From Oscillospiraceae bacterium (GTDB taxonomy: Bacteria > Bacillota > Clostridia > Oscillospirales > Ruminococcaceae), in the NCBI GenBank assembly GCA_009784625.1, contig WRBI01000017.1, forward strand, positions 1 to 44,440: a DNA stretch of 44,440 nt, given 5' to 3'. A program made the translations under genes and the position numbers. Shown piece after piece: positions 1-9,832 of the stretch. The notes beneath the pieces are model-generated. The model saw only the letters and a program-made list of their open reading frames with translations. It was not told where the DNA came from and ran no database searches. How positions within the stretch are numbered: the stretch's first letter is position 1; every line of letters begins with the position of its first letter.

Positions 1-561
1 AAAATTGACGATGTTTTGGTCAAAACCAAATACAAAAACTTGGATATTTTGCCCTCAAACATGAGCTTGGCCGGGGTGGAGATCGAACTGGTCGAGATGT
101 CTGAACGCGCATTCCGGCTTAAGCAGGGGATCGCACCGATCAAGGAAAGTTACGATTATATCTTTATCGATTGCCCGCCCTCACTTGGGTTGATTACATT
201 GAACGGATTAGCGGCGGCCAGCGGATTGCTGGTTCCAATTCAATGTGAATACTATGCACTGGAGGGATTAAGCCAGCTGGTTTCGACTGTCCGGCAGGTT
301 AAGCGGATGTACAATCCCGAAATTGAGATCGAGGGTGTTTTGTTGACCATGTTCGACTCCCGGCTAAATTTGACTGCCCAAGTGGTTGCCGAAGTCAAGC
401 GATACTTCCCCGACCGCGTTTATAAAACCGTTATCCCGCGCAATGTGCGCTTGTCTGAAGCGCCCAGCTATGGCCAGCCGATTCAATATTACGAACAGGG
501 ATCGACCGGCGCTAAAGCTTACGATGATCTGGCCAAAGAATTTTTGAAGAAGCAGAAGTGA
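1..561 (+). CDS. parA: Chromosome-partitioning ATPase ParA/Soj, 5' truncated
   Basis: The open frame runs in from the window edge, so the Walker A region and roughly the first quarter of the protein are missing; the TTG at 16 is only an internal codon. The visible part carries the Walker B-like segment YDYIFIDCPPSLG and the ParA-type stretch VIPRNVRLSEAPSYGQPI. The family are deviant-Walker ATPases that work with ParB and parS in chromosome segregation. The gene ends 19 bp before parB, as expected of a parAB operon. No feature argues against a chromosomal Soj type. Confidence 0.93.
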   Translation, partial: KIDDVLVKTKYKNLDILPSNMSLAGVEIELVEMSERAFRLKQGIAPIKESYDYIFIDCPPSLGLITLNGLAAASGLLVPIQCEYYALEGLSQLVSTVRQVKRMYNPEIEIEGVLLTMFDSRLNLTAQVVAEVKRYFPDRVYKTVIPRNVRLSEAPSYGQPIQYYEQGSTGAKAYDDLAKEFLKKQK

Positions 562-580
562 CAGATGGGAGGATACACAG

Positions 581-1504
581 ATGGCAAAGCGCACCGGGTT
601 GGGCAAAGGTTTGGATGCCCTGTTTTTGGACAACAGTACCGAGGATGGGTCAGTCACCACCCTGAAGCTTTCAGAAATTGAGCCGAACAAGCACCAGCCG
701 CGCATTGATTTTGCCGAAGAAGCATTGCGGGAGCTGGCCGACTCAATCCGTCAACATGGGATTTTACAGCCGTTGGTTGTCCGCCCGATGGATGAGGGCG
801 GATATCAGATCGTGGCCGGTGAGCGAAGATGGCGGGCGGCCAGAATGGCCGGGCTTTATGAAATTCCGGTGGTGATCCGGCAATTGCGGGATGACCAAAC
901 GCTGGAAATTGCCATCATTGAAAACTTACAGCGGGAAGATTTAAATGTCGTTGAACTGGCGCTTGGATATCAATCGCTCATCCAACAATATGGCCTAACC
1001 CAGGAACAGGTGGCCGATAAATTGGGCAAATCCCGGCCGGCCATCGCCAATACCATCCGGCTGCTTGGCCTGCCTAAAAGTGTACAGGAACACTTGCGTG
1101 CCGGCAAAATCTCACAAGGACATGCCAAAGCGCTGCTTGCACTCGAGATTCCTGAGCTGATTGAAGAGGTCGCGCAAAAAGTACTGGCCGGAAGTGTTCT
1201 GGTTCGCGAGATCGAAAAGATTGCCCGCGACCGCAAAAAAACGACAACCGACAACCAAGCAGCAAAGACGCCAAAGCCTACAGCAAGCGAAGCGCCCACT
1301 CCGCAAACGGACAGTGGGATGATTGACGCCGCGTGGGGTGAAAATTATTACCGCGAAATGGAAATCGCCCTCGCCACCGAACTTGGCCGAAAAGTAAAAA
1401 TTACCGGAAAAGGGCTGAAAAAAGCAACCCTTGAGCTGGAAGTCTACGGGATAGAGGACTTGGCCGACATCGCCGAGCGATTGGCCGGCCGGTCACGATA
1501 CTAA
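581..1504 (+). CDS. parB: Chromosome-partitioning protein ParB/Spo0J
   Basis: This 307-residue protein has the usual length and order of chromosomal ParB. An N-terminal ParB/Srx domain contains GERRWRAARMAG and ENLQREDLNVVE (the CTP-binding region in the family). A helix-turn-helix follows at LTQEQVADKLGKSRPAIANT. A variable linker rich in T, P and A leads to a C-terminal dimerisation segment. The start ATG at 581 has GGGAGGA 7 nt upstream. It is cotranscribed with parA, and a parS-like palindrome lies 15 bp after the stop codon. Confidence 0.95.
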   Translation: MAKRTGLGKGLDALFLDNSTEDGSVTTLKLSEIEPNKHQPRIDFAEEALRELADSIRQHGILQPLVVRPMDEGGYQIVAGERRWRAARMAGLYEIPVVIRQLRDDQTLEIAIIENLQREDLNVVELALGYQSLIQQYGLTQEQVADKLGKSRPAIANTIRLLGLPKSVQEHLRAGKISQGHAKALLALEIPELIEEVAQKVLAGSVLVREIEKIARDRKKTTTDNQAAKTPKPTASEAPTPQTDSGMIDAAWGENYYREMEIALATELGRKVKITGKGLKKATLELEVYGIEDLADIAERLAGRSRY

Positions 1505-1518
1505 CAGGATGTACATCC

Positions 1519-1534
1519 CGTTCCACATGGAACA
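1519..1534. promoter_or_regulatory. parS-like ParB-binding site
   Basis: The 16-mer CGTTCCACATGGAACA matches the parS consensus TGTTNCACGTGNAACA except at position 1 (C for T) and position 9 (A for G). It is nearly palindromic and sits directly behind parB, where parS sites are common. The match is by eye and binding is inferred. Confidence 0.6.
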
Positions 1535-1577
1535 TTCTCCCAAAAGTAAATATCACAAGTAAAGGATCAAAGGGTAA

Positions 1578-2312
1578 ATGTACTTTCGCAAAGAAATGAA
1601 AGCTGCCTATTATAACAGCGACCAGAACAACAACCTCAAGCTTTCGGCCATTATGGGATATATGCAGCAGACTTCCAGTGAGCAGCTGGCCAGCGTTGGT
1701 CAATCAGTCGAGCGAATGCTCAGTGACGGGATGGTTTTTATCCTGGCTAAGACGAATATGAAAATCTATCGCGCGCCGGCTTGTGGTGAGGTAATCAGCA
1801 TCGGCACGGCTGCAACCCCAACCATCGGTCCGAGGTTTATTCGCGAGTTTGTGGTGGACAATTCGGATGGCGAGCGCCTGATTTCCTGTTATACTTCATG
1901 GGTACTGACCGACATTGACAACCACAAAATACTTCGCCCGAACGCGTATCCATATCCGTTTCGCTTTGAAGAACCTGCATTGGAAGAAGAAGTAGGCGAC
2001 ATTGAAATTCCGAAAGACCCGCTTGATCGCCTGGTTGTCCGTACAATGGACCGCGATGTTTGGTATAGCTTTCTGGACAACAACGCCCATGTCAACAACA
2101 GCGTTTACGCCGACTTTGCACTGGATGCTTTGCCGTACCAGGAATTTTCGGCTCGGGGGCTTGCAGTCTTTGCGCTCAATTTTCAGAAAGAGGCAAAGTA
2201 TGGCGATAAAATCGAGATCGCGGCTATCCGGCTGGGTGACGGGGAATACAAAATTGTCGGTACTAATGCCGGGAATCCCTGTTTTGAAGCATACGTAAAA
2301 CTGGGGGAATAA
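1578..2312 (+). CDS. Acyl-ACP thioesterase (FatA/FatB-like, double hotdog)
   Basis: The 244-residue protein has the length of bacterial acyl-ACP thioesterases of the PF01643 type, which release fatty acids from acyl-carrier protein. The second hotdog half contains the catalytic-type Asn-x-His segment DNNAHVNNSVYADF at about residues 166-179. The N-terminal half shows IMGYMQQTSSEQLASVG and a Trp-Val-Leu-Thr strand typical of the family. It follows parB by 73 bp with a modest Shine-Dalgarno sequence (AAAGGATCAAAGGG). No fatty-acid genes adjoin it, so its substrate chain length cannot be inferred. Confidence 0.88.
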   Translation: MYFRKEMKAAYYNSDQNNNLKLSAIMGYMQQTSSEQLASVGQSVERMLSDGMVFILAKTNMKIYRAPACGEVISIGTAATPTIGPRFIREFVVDNSDGERLISCYTSWVLTDIDNHKILRPNAYPYPFRFEEPALEEEVGDIEIPKDPLDRLVVRTMDRDVWYSFLDNNAHVNNSVYADFALDALPYQEFSARGLAVFALNFQKEAKYGDKIEIAAIRLGDGEYKIVGTNAGNPCFEAYVKLGE

Positions 2313-2460
2313 GAACTCGATTTTATAAACGAGATCTACTGATAGATACGGCGGCGGTTTTCACGGAATGTTGTATGTATTCCAAGGGGAGACTGACGCA
2401 AAACGACGGAAAATCGCTGATCCAGCGGTGCGCTGAGTTATATAGTCAGGTGCCAAATAC

Positions 2461-2489
2461 TTGCTTAGCGATCAAAGCTGTGCTATAAT
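2461..2489 (+). promoter_or_regulatory. Sigma-A-type promoter of guaB
   Basis: A -35 TTGCTT (2461-2466), a 17-bp spacer and a perfect -10 TATAAT (2484-2489) stand 56 bp before the guaB start. The gene-free stretch upstream (2313-2460) has two small hairpins, around 2315-2332 and 2366-2384. I see no purine-riboswitch core in it. Confidence 0.75.
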
Positions 2490-2530
2490 CTACGATTAAA
2501 ACAAAGAAATGCGACCACATTAGAGTATAA

Positions 2531-4017
<1,487 letters not shown>

Positions 4018-4018
<1 letters not shown>

Positions 4019-4413
4019 TGGGCGGCGAAAAGATGCGCGAACTCGAAAAGCAGGATTACATCTTAATTGAACTGGCCAAGCGGGCGGCCAAAGTGGCCGG
4101 TGAAGGCGAGGGGGTCTTTGGCGCGGCGCTCCGCTGTGGGAGCGGGAAGATATTCACCGGGGTGAATATCCCCGGCAGGTATGGGGCTTGCGCTGAGATC
4201 ATCGCGCTGGGCACAGCCAAAGCCAGCGGCGAGACGCAGTTGGAAACGCTGGTCACGGTGGGCGGCAAACACGCGGACGAGATTGAGCCCCCTTGCGGGA
4301 ACTGCCGGCAGCTGCTGCTTGAACATGCGCCCAAGTTGGAGGTCATCCTTCAGCTGGAAGAGGGCGGGGCGAAAAAGATTAAGGTACGGGAACTGCTGCC
4401 GTATAACAATTGA
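4018..4413 (+). CDS. Cytidine deaminase-like zinc hydrolase
   Basis: The 131-residue product carries the zinc-site signatures of the small homotetrameric cytidine deaminases: CAEIIAL (ligand Cys and catalytic Glu) and PPCGNCRQLL (the other two Cys ligands). It probably deaminates cytidine or deoxycytidine in pyrimidine salvage, although blasticidin-deaminase-like specificity cannot be excluded. The first ATG at 4018 overlaps the guaB stop; an internal ATG at 4033 is the alternative start. The C-terminal end and stop codon (aaTTGA) come from a CAATTGACAAT repeat unit, so the original C-terminus may have been altered. Confidence 0.88.
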
Positions 4414-4420
4414 CAATAGT
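4409..4420 (+). repeat. Single CAATTGACAAT unit at the deaminase stop codon
   Basis: This is one isolated unit of the same repeat that is found in tandem at 6111 and 24602. It provides the TGA stop codon of the deaminase gene. Confidence 0.5.
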
Positions 4421-4427
4421 AAAATAA

Positions 4428-4472
4428 AATCAAGAGCAAGGTGCGGAAAGTTTCCGCACCTTGCTCTTGATT
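4428..4472. terminator. 22-bp perfect inverted repeat between convergent genes
   Basis: Arms 4428-4449 and 4451-4472 are perfect reverse complements, with a core of CAAGAGCAAGGTGCGGAAA, separated by one base. The repeat lies between the deaminase (+) and the XRE regulator (-). It could act as a bidirectional terminator, but neither side has a good U-run. It is unusually long for a terminator stem. Confidence 0.6.
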
Positions 4473-4537
4473 GCCTCCATCGCAAACTGTTAATTGTAAT
4501 CCTGTTCAAATCATGGTAAACTGAAGTGGCGTATTAT

Positions 4538-5239
4538 TTATGGTTTAGACTTGTTTCGGAAGTCAATTCGTTTTTCACAGGTCTGCACCAGGTTAAACAA
4601 ACTGGACGCCCACATCGGATAAGCCTGGCTGATGATCTCGGTTGAAAGGGCAAGGTCGTCTGCGTTTTTGGCCGGCTCAAGCCCGGGCAGGGGATTGCCT
4701 TTGGTGATCGAAACCGCGTTGGCTTCGCAGATATGCATGGCCGCGTCGGTGTAGTCAAGCGCGACCGACAGGGGCAGGCTGAACATCGCCTCCTGGTTCT
4801 TGGGGTTGGATGCGTATGTAAGCCTGAGCATCTTGTAAAGGGAAAGCATCATGTAGGCCGAAGCCTCGCTGATCATCGACTTGCTCCCTGTCTTTGAGAG
4901 GAGGTCGAAGAGCAGGTTCTGGGAGTTCGCCAGCAGCTTTTTGCTCAAGGTGGGCAAGATTGAGCCGCGGTTCTCCCGCCCTGCCTGATCAGATTCAGGG
5001 ATATCCTCAACCGTCAAAGTCGCGCCCTGCCGGTCGGGCGAGCGCCCAAGCAGGTAGTCACAGGAAACGCCGTAATAATCGGCTGAGCGCACCAAAAAGT
5101 TCAGCCCGCATTCGCGTATCCCTTTCTCGTAATGGGATAGCAAAGCCTGCGAGATGCCCAGGTCGGCCGCCGCACTTTTTTGGCTGATTCCTTTTTCTTT
5201 GCGCAACAGAGTAAGTATTCGCGGAAAGTCTGATCCCAT
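4538..5239 (-). CDS. XRE-family transcriptional regulator
   Basis: The N-terminal 65 residues form a Cro/CI-type helix-turn-helix: LRKEKGISQKSAAADLGISQALLSHYEKG, given here only as its key blocks, then YYGVSCDYLLGRSPD. About 150 further residues of unassigned, mainly helical sequence follow. I chose the ATG at 5239 because GGAGG lies 9 nt upstream; the longer frame to 5263 has no ribosome site. It is transcribed divergently from the histidine phosphatase. A perfect palindrome in its leader suggests autoregulation. Its targets are unknown. Confidence 0.85.
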   Translation of the reverse strand: MGSDFPRILTLLRKEKGISQKSAAADLGISQALLSHYEKGIRECGLNFLVRSADYYGVSCDYLLGRSPDRQGATLTVEDIPESDQAGRENRGSILPTLSKKLLANSQNLLFDLLSKTGSKSMISEASAYMMLSLYKMLRLTYASNPKNQEAMFSLPLSVALDYTDAAMHICEANAVSITKGNPLPGLEPAKNADDLALSTEIISQAYPMWASSLFNLVQTCEKRIDFRNKSKP

Positions 5240-5265
5240 TTCTACAAAGCCTCCAGCCTGCATGT

Positions 5266-5281
5266 GCCGGTGTTCACCGGC
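5266..5281. promoter_or_regulatory. Palindromic operator candidate GCCGGTGTTCACCGGC
   Basis: This perfect 16-bp palindrome lies in the 5' leader of the XRE gene, between its promoter and its start. It is a natural candidate for the regulator's own operator. Confidence 0.5.
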
Positions 5282-5304
5282 AATCGTTCAGATACGTAGT
5301 GTAT

Positions 5305-5333
5305 ATTATAATCGACCGAAAACCATTTGTAAA
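5305..5333 (-). promoter_or_regulatory. Promoter of the XRE regulator
   Basis: On the minus strand a TTTACA -35 (5328-5333), a 17-bp spacer and a perfect TATAAT -10 (5305-5310) are present. The predicted start lies about 60 bp before the ATG. Confidence 0.6.
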
Positions 5334-5393
5334 TATAGAAAAGATGGATTTATCTGATTTTTCGACATAAGCCAATGTGAAGGAGACTTTTTT

Positions 5394-6038
5394 ATGATAT
5401 CCTACAAGATACACCTTATCCGCGGCGCGGACGTGCAGGTGGGGGAGGCCAACATTTACCTGGGCCAGAGCAATCCGGTACCCACAAGTGAGCGTATGGC
5501 CGCCATAGTCGAAAAACGGGAGGCAGGTGGATTCCCGCCGGCTGAGAAAGTTTATACCAGCCCATTGTCCCGGTGCAGCAGCGCGGCCAAACAAATCTAT
5601 CCCGGTCACCAAATCGAGGAGATGGACGCTCTTATGGACATTGGGCTTGGCGTATTTGAAGGCAAAACGTTTGAGGAGCTGAAAAACGAGGAGACATTCA
5701 TCCGCTGGCTGGACAACGCATTGGAAAATACACCGCCCAAGGGTGAAAAGGCAATTGACTTTACAGACCGCATCCTGGCCGCACTGGACGCGATTATTAT
5801 GCGAAGTATGAAAGAAAAGACTGAGAGCACAAGTGTAATCACACACGGCGGGGTGATCATGGCGCTGATGGCGATGGCCGCGCTGCCCCGGCTGCCCATC
5901 CACAACTGGGCCACCCCGCACGGGGACGGCTTCACCCTGATGACCACCACCCAGATGTGGACCCGGGACCGCGCCTGTGAGGCTTACAAACTGGCACCCG
6001 CCTGGCCGGCTGGCCGGGACAATGAAGATGATGAATAG
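5394..6038 (+). CDS. Histidine-phosphatase-superfamily protein lacking the RHG histidine
   Basis: The 214-residue product has the phosphoglycerate-mutase/histidine-phosphatase fold signatures: SPLSRCSSAA at about residues 56-65, GLGVFEGKTFEEL at about 82-94, and the second catalytic histidine in ITHGGVIMALM. The N-terminal motif, normally L-I-R-H-G, reads HLIRGADVQVG, so the nucleophilic histidine is absent (codons at 5421-5426 are Arg-Gly). A histidine three residues earlier might compensate or not. AAGGAG lies 11-12 nt upstream of the ATG. It may be an inactive or binding-only homologue. Confidence 0.82.
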   Translation: MISYKIHLIRGADVQVGEANIYLGQSNPVPTSERMAAIVEKREAGGFPPAEKVYTSPLSRCSSAAKQIYPGHQIEEMDALMDIGLGVFEGKTFEELKNEETFIRWLDNALENTPPKGEKAIDFTDRILAALDAIIMRSMKEKTESTSVITHGGVIMALMAMAALPRLPIHNWATPHGDGFTLMTTTQMWTRDRACEAYKLAPAWPAGRDNEDDE

Positions 6039-6110
6039 CAAGTGAATGACCGCGGCCATTCGCTCCCATAATATGGTATGAAAAATACCGTGATGATAGA
6101 AGGGGGCAGG

Positions 6111-6223
6111 CAATGGACAATGGACAATGGACAATGGACAATGATGGTATTCGCTTTGCGGAATAAATTATGATCGCGAAGCGACACATTCATTGTCAAT
6201 TGTCAATTGTCAATTGTCAATTG
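6111..6223. repeat. Dispersed inverted-repeat element, copy 1
   Basis: Four tandem CAATGGA-type units on the left face four CAATTGT units on the right. They surround a core TGGTATTCGCTTTGCGGAAT and ATCGCGAAGCGACACATTCA whose halves also pair with each other. The same architecture recurs at 24602-24697. It separates the phosphatase from the membrane-protein gene and would add 14 spurious residues if the upstream ATG at 6193 were used. Confidence 0.75.
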
Positions 6224-6234
6224 CTCTTGGAAAT

Positions 6235-7107
6235 ATGTCATTTAACGCAGTCATCAAAAAGAACGCGCGGGCCGCGCTAAAGGGGCACTGGCCGGGTGCG
6301 GCAGGGATATCGGCACTTCTTGCTTTGTTTTGGGCCGGGCTGGTCGGGCTGGAGACAATTGCGCTTTATATCCTCACCCCGGCGGATCTGCCGGCCGGCG
6401 ATCTGGCCGAGCTTGTCGCGGCGCTTTTTATGCCCGGATATCTTGAGGGCGCGGTGGTGACCGGGCTTTCGCTGATCGCTTTCTTTCTCTTTACACCGCT
6501 TACCCTTGGATTTGCCCGCTGGCATTATCTTCTTGTTCAAGATGAGAGGCCGGAGATATCCGCGCTCTTTTACTTTTTCGAAAATGGGCGGCGGTACGCC
6601 CGCGCGATTGGGTACGCGTTTCAGCTGAGCTTGCGGGCGGGGGGATGGGCGGTCGCCTTCCTCAGTTTGCCGGGAGGACTGATGGTTGCCTGTGTCCGCC
6701 TTTTGCGGATTGAGGAGATCACCCGCCAGCTGCGCGCGGCGGCCAGCCTTGGGGTGCTGTTGGCCATCGGGTTGTTTTTGCTGGCCGGGATTCTTTACGC
6801 CATCTTTCTCGGCCGGTATGCGCTGGTTGTATATCAGCTTTGTGAAAGTGACGCGCTCAGTTTACGTCAGGCTTTTCGCGATTCGGTCAGCTATACAAAA
6901 GATTATTTGGGGACTCTGTTTCTTTTACACCTGACTTTTGTCGGGTGGTTTCTGCTCGCGCTGCCGACCCTGCTTTTGAGTCTGCTGCACACGGTTCCCT
7001 ACCACACCGCCGCAAGGACGGTGTTTGCGCGCTACCTGATCGAGAAAAACCGCATGACCCGCGAGGAGATCGCAGGCACGCGCGAGTTCGGCAAAAGCGA
7101 GGTGTGA
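6235..7107 (+). CDS. DUF975-like integral membrane protein
   Basis: About 290 residues with five or six hydrophobic segments (for example GAAGISALLALFWAGLVGL, the run LSLIAFFLFTPLTLGFARW, and a C-terminal LLHLTFVGWFLLALPTLLL). The N-terminal FNAVIKKNARAALKGHW and the segment ALVVYQLCESDALSLRQAF fit the DUF975 pattern, whose biochemical function is unknown. I chose ATG 6235 because the longer frame starts inside the repeat element. The stop is 2 bp before ptsI, so the two genes form an operon. Confidence 0.75.
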   Translation: MSFNAVIKKNARAALKGHWPGAAGISALLALFWAGLVGLETIALYILTPADLPAGDLAELVAALFMPGYLEGAVVTGLSLIAFFLFTPLTLGFARWHYLLVQDERPEISALFYFFENGRRYARAIGYAFQLSLRAGGWAVAFLSLPGGLMVACVRLLRIEEITRQLRAAASLGVLLAIGLFLLAGILYAIFLGRYALVVYQLCESDALSLRQAFRDSVSYTKDYLGTLFLLHLTFVGWFLLALPTLLLSLLHTVPYHTAARTVFARYLIEKNRMTREEIAGTREFGKSEV

Positions 7108-7109
7108 CC

Positions 7110-8738
7110 ATGATTACATTAAAAGGGAAAAGTGTACAGTCCGGTGTGGTTTTTGGCCGGATACATTTTCATTGTCCGGATGAAAATAATCCCGGTGGGG
7201 AGGGGGTTCCCGCGGGGGATGAGTTTGGGCGCTTTAAGGCTGCGCAGACGGAGGCGCTGCGCCAGCTGGAAGTGTTGGCCGAGCAAACCCGCGCCGGGAT
7301 CGGGCAGGCCGAGGCCGAACTGTTTGATGTACACAAGCTGATGTTGGGAGACGGCGACTATTTGGATATTGTCACAGCTGGGATCGCGCAAGGGCAGCCG
7401 GCTGAACAGGCGGTCGCCGCCGCCGGAAAGCAGATGGCCGGCTTCCTTTCCGGGATTCAGGGCGGTTACATAGCCGAGCGGGCAGCCGATGTGCTGGATG
7501 TCTCCGGCCGGGTGATCAATATCCTGCGTGGGCACGCGCCGAGAGAAATCAAGACGGATGGCCCGGTTATTTTGGCCGGCGAGCAGATCTCCCCCAGTCA
7601 GATGGTTGGGCTGGACAAAACGCGGATTCTGGCCATTGCCACGGCGGAGGGAAGCCGATACTCGCATATGGCCATCCTCGCGCAGGCAATGAACATCCCG
7701 GCCACAGTCGGGCTGGGGGATGCGCTGACCCTGGACAGCGACGGCAAAGACGCGATCTTGGATGGCGAAGCAGGTGTGATTTACATCCAGCCGGATCAAG
7801 AGACGGCAGCCCGGATGCGGCAAAAGCTGGCGGGTGAGCAGGCGCAAAACGCCGCACTCGCGCTGTTGGATAACAGCCCCGATAGTACCATTGACGGCAA
7901 AGAAGTTCTGGTCTATGCCAATGTGGCGTCAGCTGAACAGGCCAAAGAAGCGGCGGTAAATGGATGTAAAGGGATTGGCCTTTACCGCAGTGAGTTCCTC
8001 TTTTTGGGGCGGGAAGGGCTGCCAGATGAAGACGAGCAATATGAAACCTACCGCGAAATCTTGCAGGCCGCCGATGGACGGGAGGTTGTCCTGCGCACAT
8101 TGGATATCGGCGCGGATAAATCCTGTAAATACCTGAATCTGGAGAAAGAGAGCAATCCCGAGCTTGGCCTGCGCGGGATACGATTGGCATTTGTGTGGCC
8201 GGAACTGTTAATCACGCAGCTGCGGGCGATTTACCGCGCGTCGGTGTTTGGCCGGGCGGCGGTTCTCTTCCCAATGATCGCGTCTGTTTGGGAGGTGGAC
8301 AAGCTGTTGGCGCTGGCCGCAAGTGTACGGGAAACGCTGGCCGGTGAGGGGATTGATTTCGACCCCAACATCCCGATCGGCGGGATGATCGAGACCCCCG
8401 CCGCCGCACTGATCAGCGATCAGCTGGCAAAGCGGCTGAATTTCTTCAGCATCGGCACAAATGACCTGACTCAGTATACACTGGCGGCAGACCGGCAGAA
8501 CCCGGCGCTGGGCGATTATTACAACCAAGCGCACCCGGCGGTGCTCGCGCTGATTCAGATGGCCGCGCAAAACGCGAAAGCCGCGGATATCCCGGCTTGT
8601 GTTTGTGGTGCGCTTGCCGGTGACCTTGCGCAGACCCAAACGCTGCTGGAGTTGGGGGTTGACCGCTTGTCGGTGTCGCCTGTGCAGATCCCGCGCCTGC
8701 GCGCCAAAATCCGCGCATTGCGCTTGCAGGAAGATTGA
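7110..8738 (+). CDS. ptsI: Phosphoenolpyruvate-protein phosphotransferase (PTS enzyme I)
   Basis: Enzyme I transfers phosphate from PEP to HPr in the sugar phosphotransferase system. The phosphohistidine segment is GSRYSHMAILA (His at about residue 185). PEP-binding signatures DIGADK, GLRGIRLAF and FSIGTNDLTQYTLAADR follow. The catalytic Cys near residue 500 is in VCGALAGD, where the family usually has CGEMAGD, so the Glu is Ala here. At 542 residues it is slightly shorter than usual. The ATG at 7110 follows GAGGTG and lies 2 bp after the membrane protein. No HPr gene is in the window. Confidence 0.92.
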   Translation: MITLKGKSVQSGVVFGRIHFHCPDENNPGGEGVPAGDEFGRFKAAQTEALRQLEVLAEQTRAGIGQAEAELFDVHKLMLGDGDYLDIVTAGIAQGQPAEQAVAAAGKQMAGFLSGIQGGYIAERAADVLDVSGRVINILRGHAPREIKTDGPVILAGEQISPSQMVGLDKTRILAIATAEGSRYSHMAILAQAMNIPATVGLGDALTLDSDGKDAILDGEAGVIYIQPDQETAARMRQKLAGEQAQNAALALLDNSPDSTIDGKEVLVYANVASAEQAKEAAVNGCKGIGLYRSEFLFLGREGLPDEDEQYETYREILQAADGREVVLRTLDIGADKSCKYLNLEKESNPELGLRGIRLAFVWPELLITQLRAIYRASVFGRAAVLFPMIASVWEVDKLLALAASVRETLAGEGIDFDPNIPIGGMIETPAAALISDQLAKRLNFFSIGTNDLTQYTLAADRQNPALGDYYNQAHPAVLALIQMAAQNAKAADIPACVCGALAGDLAQTQTLLELGVDRLSVSPVQIPRLRAKIRALRLQED

Positions 8739-8796
8739 CACAAAAGGGCACTTAGTATATAGTGGATAAAAATGGACAAGTAACAAGGAGCCGCAC

Positions 8797-9825
8797 ATGG
8801 AAAAAAGAATCAGTGAGCTGAGGCAGGAGATTGCCGACGCACTGTCAAAAGCAAAAGACACCGCCATTTTGAGCGGAATACACAGCCGCTATCTGAGCAA
8901 AAAAGGCGAAATCTCATCGCTGATGCAGGGGCTTGGCAAACTCTCGAAAGAAGAGCGCCCGGCCGCAGGCCAGCTGATCAACCAGTTTCGCGACTGGGCC
9001 GAGGCCACGCTCAAAGAAAAAGAGGGCGCACTCAAAGAGGCTGAACTGGCCGCCCGCTATAAAAAAGAAGCGATAGACGTGACACTGCCCGGGACTTTGC
9101 GCCCGACCGGCAGCCTGCACCCGATCAGCCTTGTGCGCGCCGAGCTGACACAGGCATTTATGGGTCTCGGTTTCTCGGTGGTCGAAAGCCCGGAAGTCGA
9201 GCTGGAACATTACTGCTTTACCGCGCTGAATGTCCCGCCCGGGCACCCCTCGCGGGACCGGCAGGATACATTTTATATGGGCGAAACCGACGAAGTGCTG
9301 CTGCGCCCGCACACATCCCCCGGGCAGATCCGCACAATGGAAAAACAAAAACCGCCCCTCAAGGTGGTTGTGCCCGGCCGGGTCTTCCGCTCGGATGACG
9401 ACACTTCCCATACCCCCATGTTCCACCAGATGGAGGGGCTGGTGGTCGACAAAAACCTAAACCTGTGCGATCTGCACGGGCTTTTGGATGTTCTGGCCAA
9501 AGCGATGTTTGACGAACATGTACACATCCGTTTTCGGCCGTCGTTTTTCCCGTTCACCGAGCCGAGTGTTGAGGTGGATGTCAGCTGCTTTGTCTGCGAC
9601 GGAAAAGGCTGCGGCCTTTGTAAAAGTACCGGCTGGATCGAGATTTTGGGCGCGGGCGTAGTACACCGCAAAGTGCTGGCCGGCTGTGGGATTGACCCGG
9701 ACGAGTATTCCGGCCTTGCGTTTGGGGTCGGGCTGGAGCGGGTGGCCATGCTCAAGTATGGGATCGGGAATATTCAGATTTTGTACGACAATGACTTGCG
9801 GATGTTGGGGCAGTTCCATTCGTAG
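8797..9825 (+). CDS. pheS: Phenylalanyl-tRNA synthetase alpha subunit
   Basis: The 342-residue length and motifs fit PheS, the catalytic subunit that joins Phe to tRNA-Phe as an alpha2-beta2 enzyme. An N-terminal coiled coil (about 1-85) leads into the class II core: GHPSRDRQDTFYM, LRPHTSPGQIRTM, PGRVFRSDDDTSHTPMFHQ and the motif 3 segment FGVGLERVAMLKYGI. AAGGAG precedes the ATG by 7 nt. The 58-bp upstream gap is too short for a T-box. Unusually, pheT is separated from it by an unrelated surface-protein gene. Confidence 0.97.
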   Translation: MEKRISELRQEIADALSKAKDTAILSGIHSRYLSKKGEISSLMQGLGKLSKEERPAAGQLINQFRDWAEATLKEKEGALKEAELAARYKKEAIDVTLPGTLRPTGSLHPISLVRAELTQAFMGLGFSVVESPEVELEHYCFTALNVPPGHPSRDRQDTFYMGETDEVLLRPHTSPGQIRTMEKQKPPLKVVVPGRVFRSDDDTSHTPMFHQMEGLVVDKNLNLCDLHGLLDVLAKAMFDEHVHIRFRPSFFPFTEPSVEVDVSCFVCDGKGCGLCKSTGWIEILGAGVVHRKVLAGCGIDPDEYSGLAFGVGLERVAMLKYGIGNIQILYDNDLRMLGQFHS

Positions 9826-9832
9826 AATATAT

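Noticed and set aside
6111-6223. CRISPR array
   Set aside because: The short CAATGGA/CAATTGT units are contiguous with no unique spacers, form an inverted repeat, and no cas genes are present.
6945-7109. N-terminal extension of enzyme I into the membrane-protein gene
   Set aside because: The ATG at 7110 has a ribosome site and gives the normal enzyme I start; the extension is out-of-frame overlap with the DUF975-like gene.
8739-8796. Possible T-box leader for pheS
   Set aside because: The gap is only 58 bp and has no specifier hairpin or antiterminator core.
9686-9832. N-terminal extension of the PPC-repeat protein into pheS
   Set aside because: It is a shadow of the pheS motif 3 region; the ATG at 9833 starts immediately after pheS.
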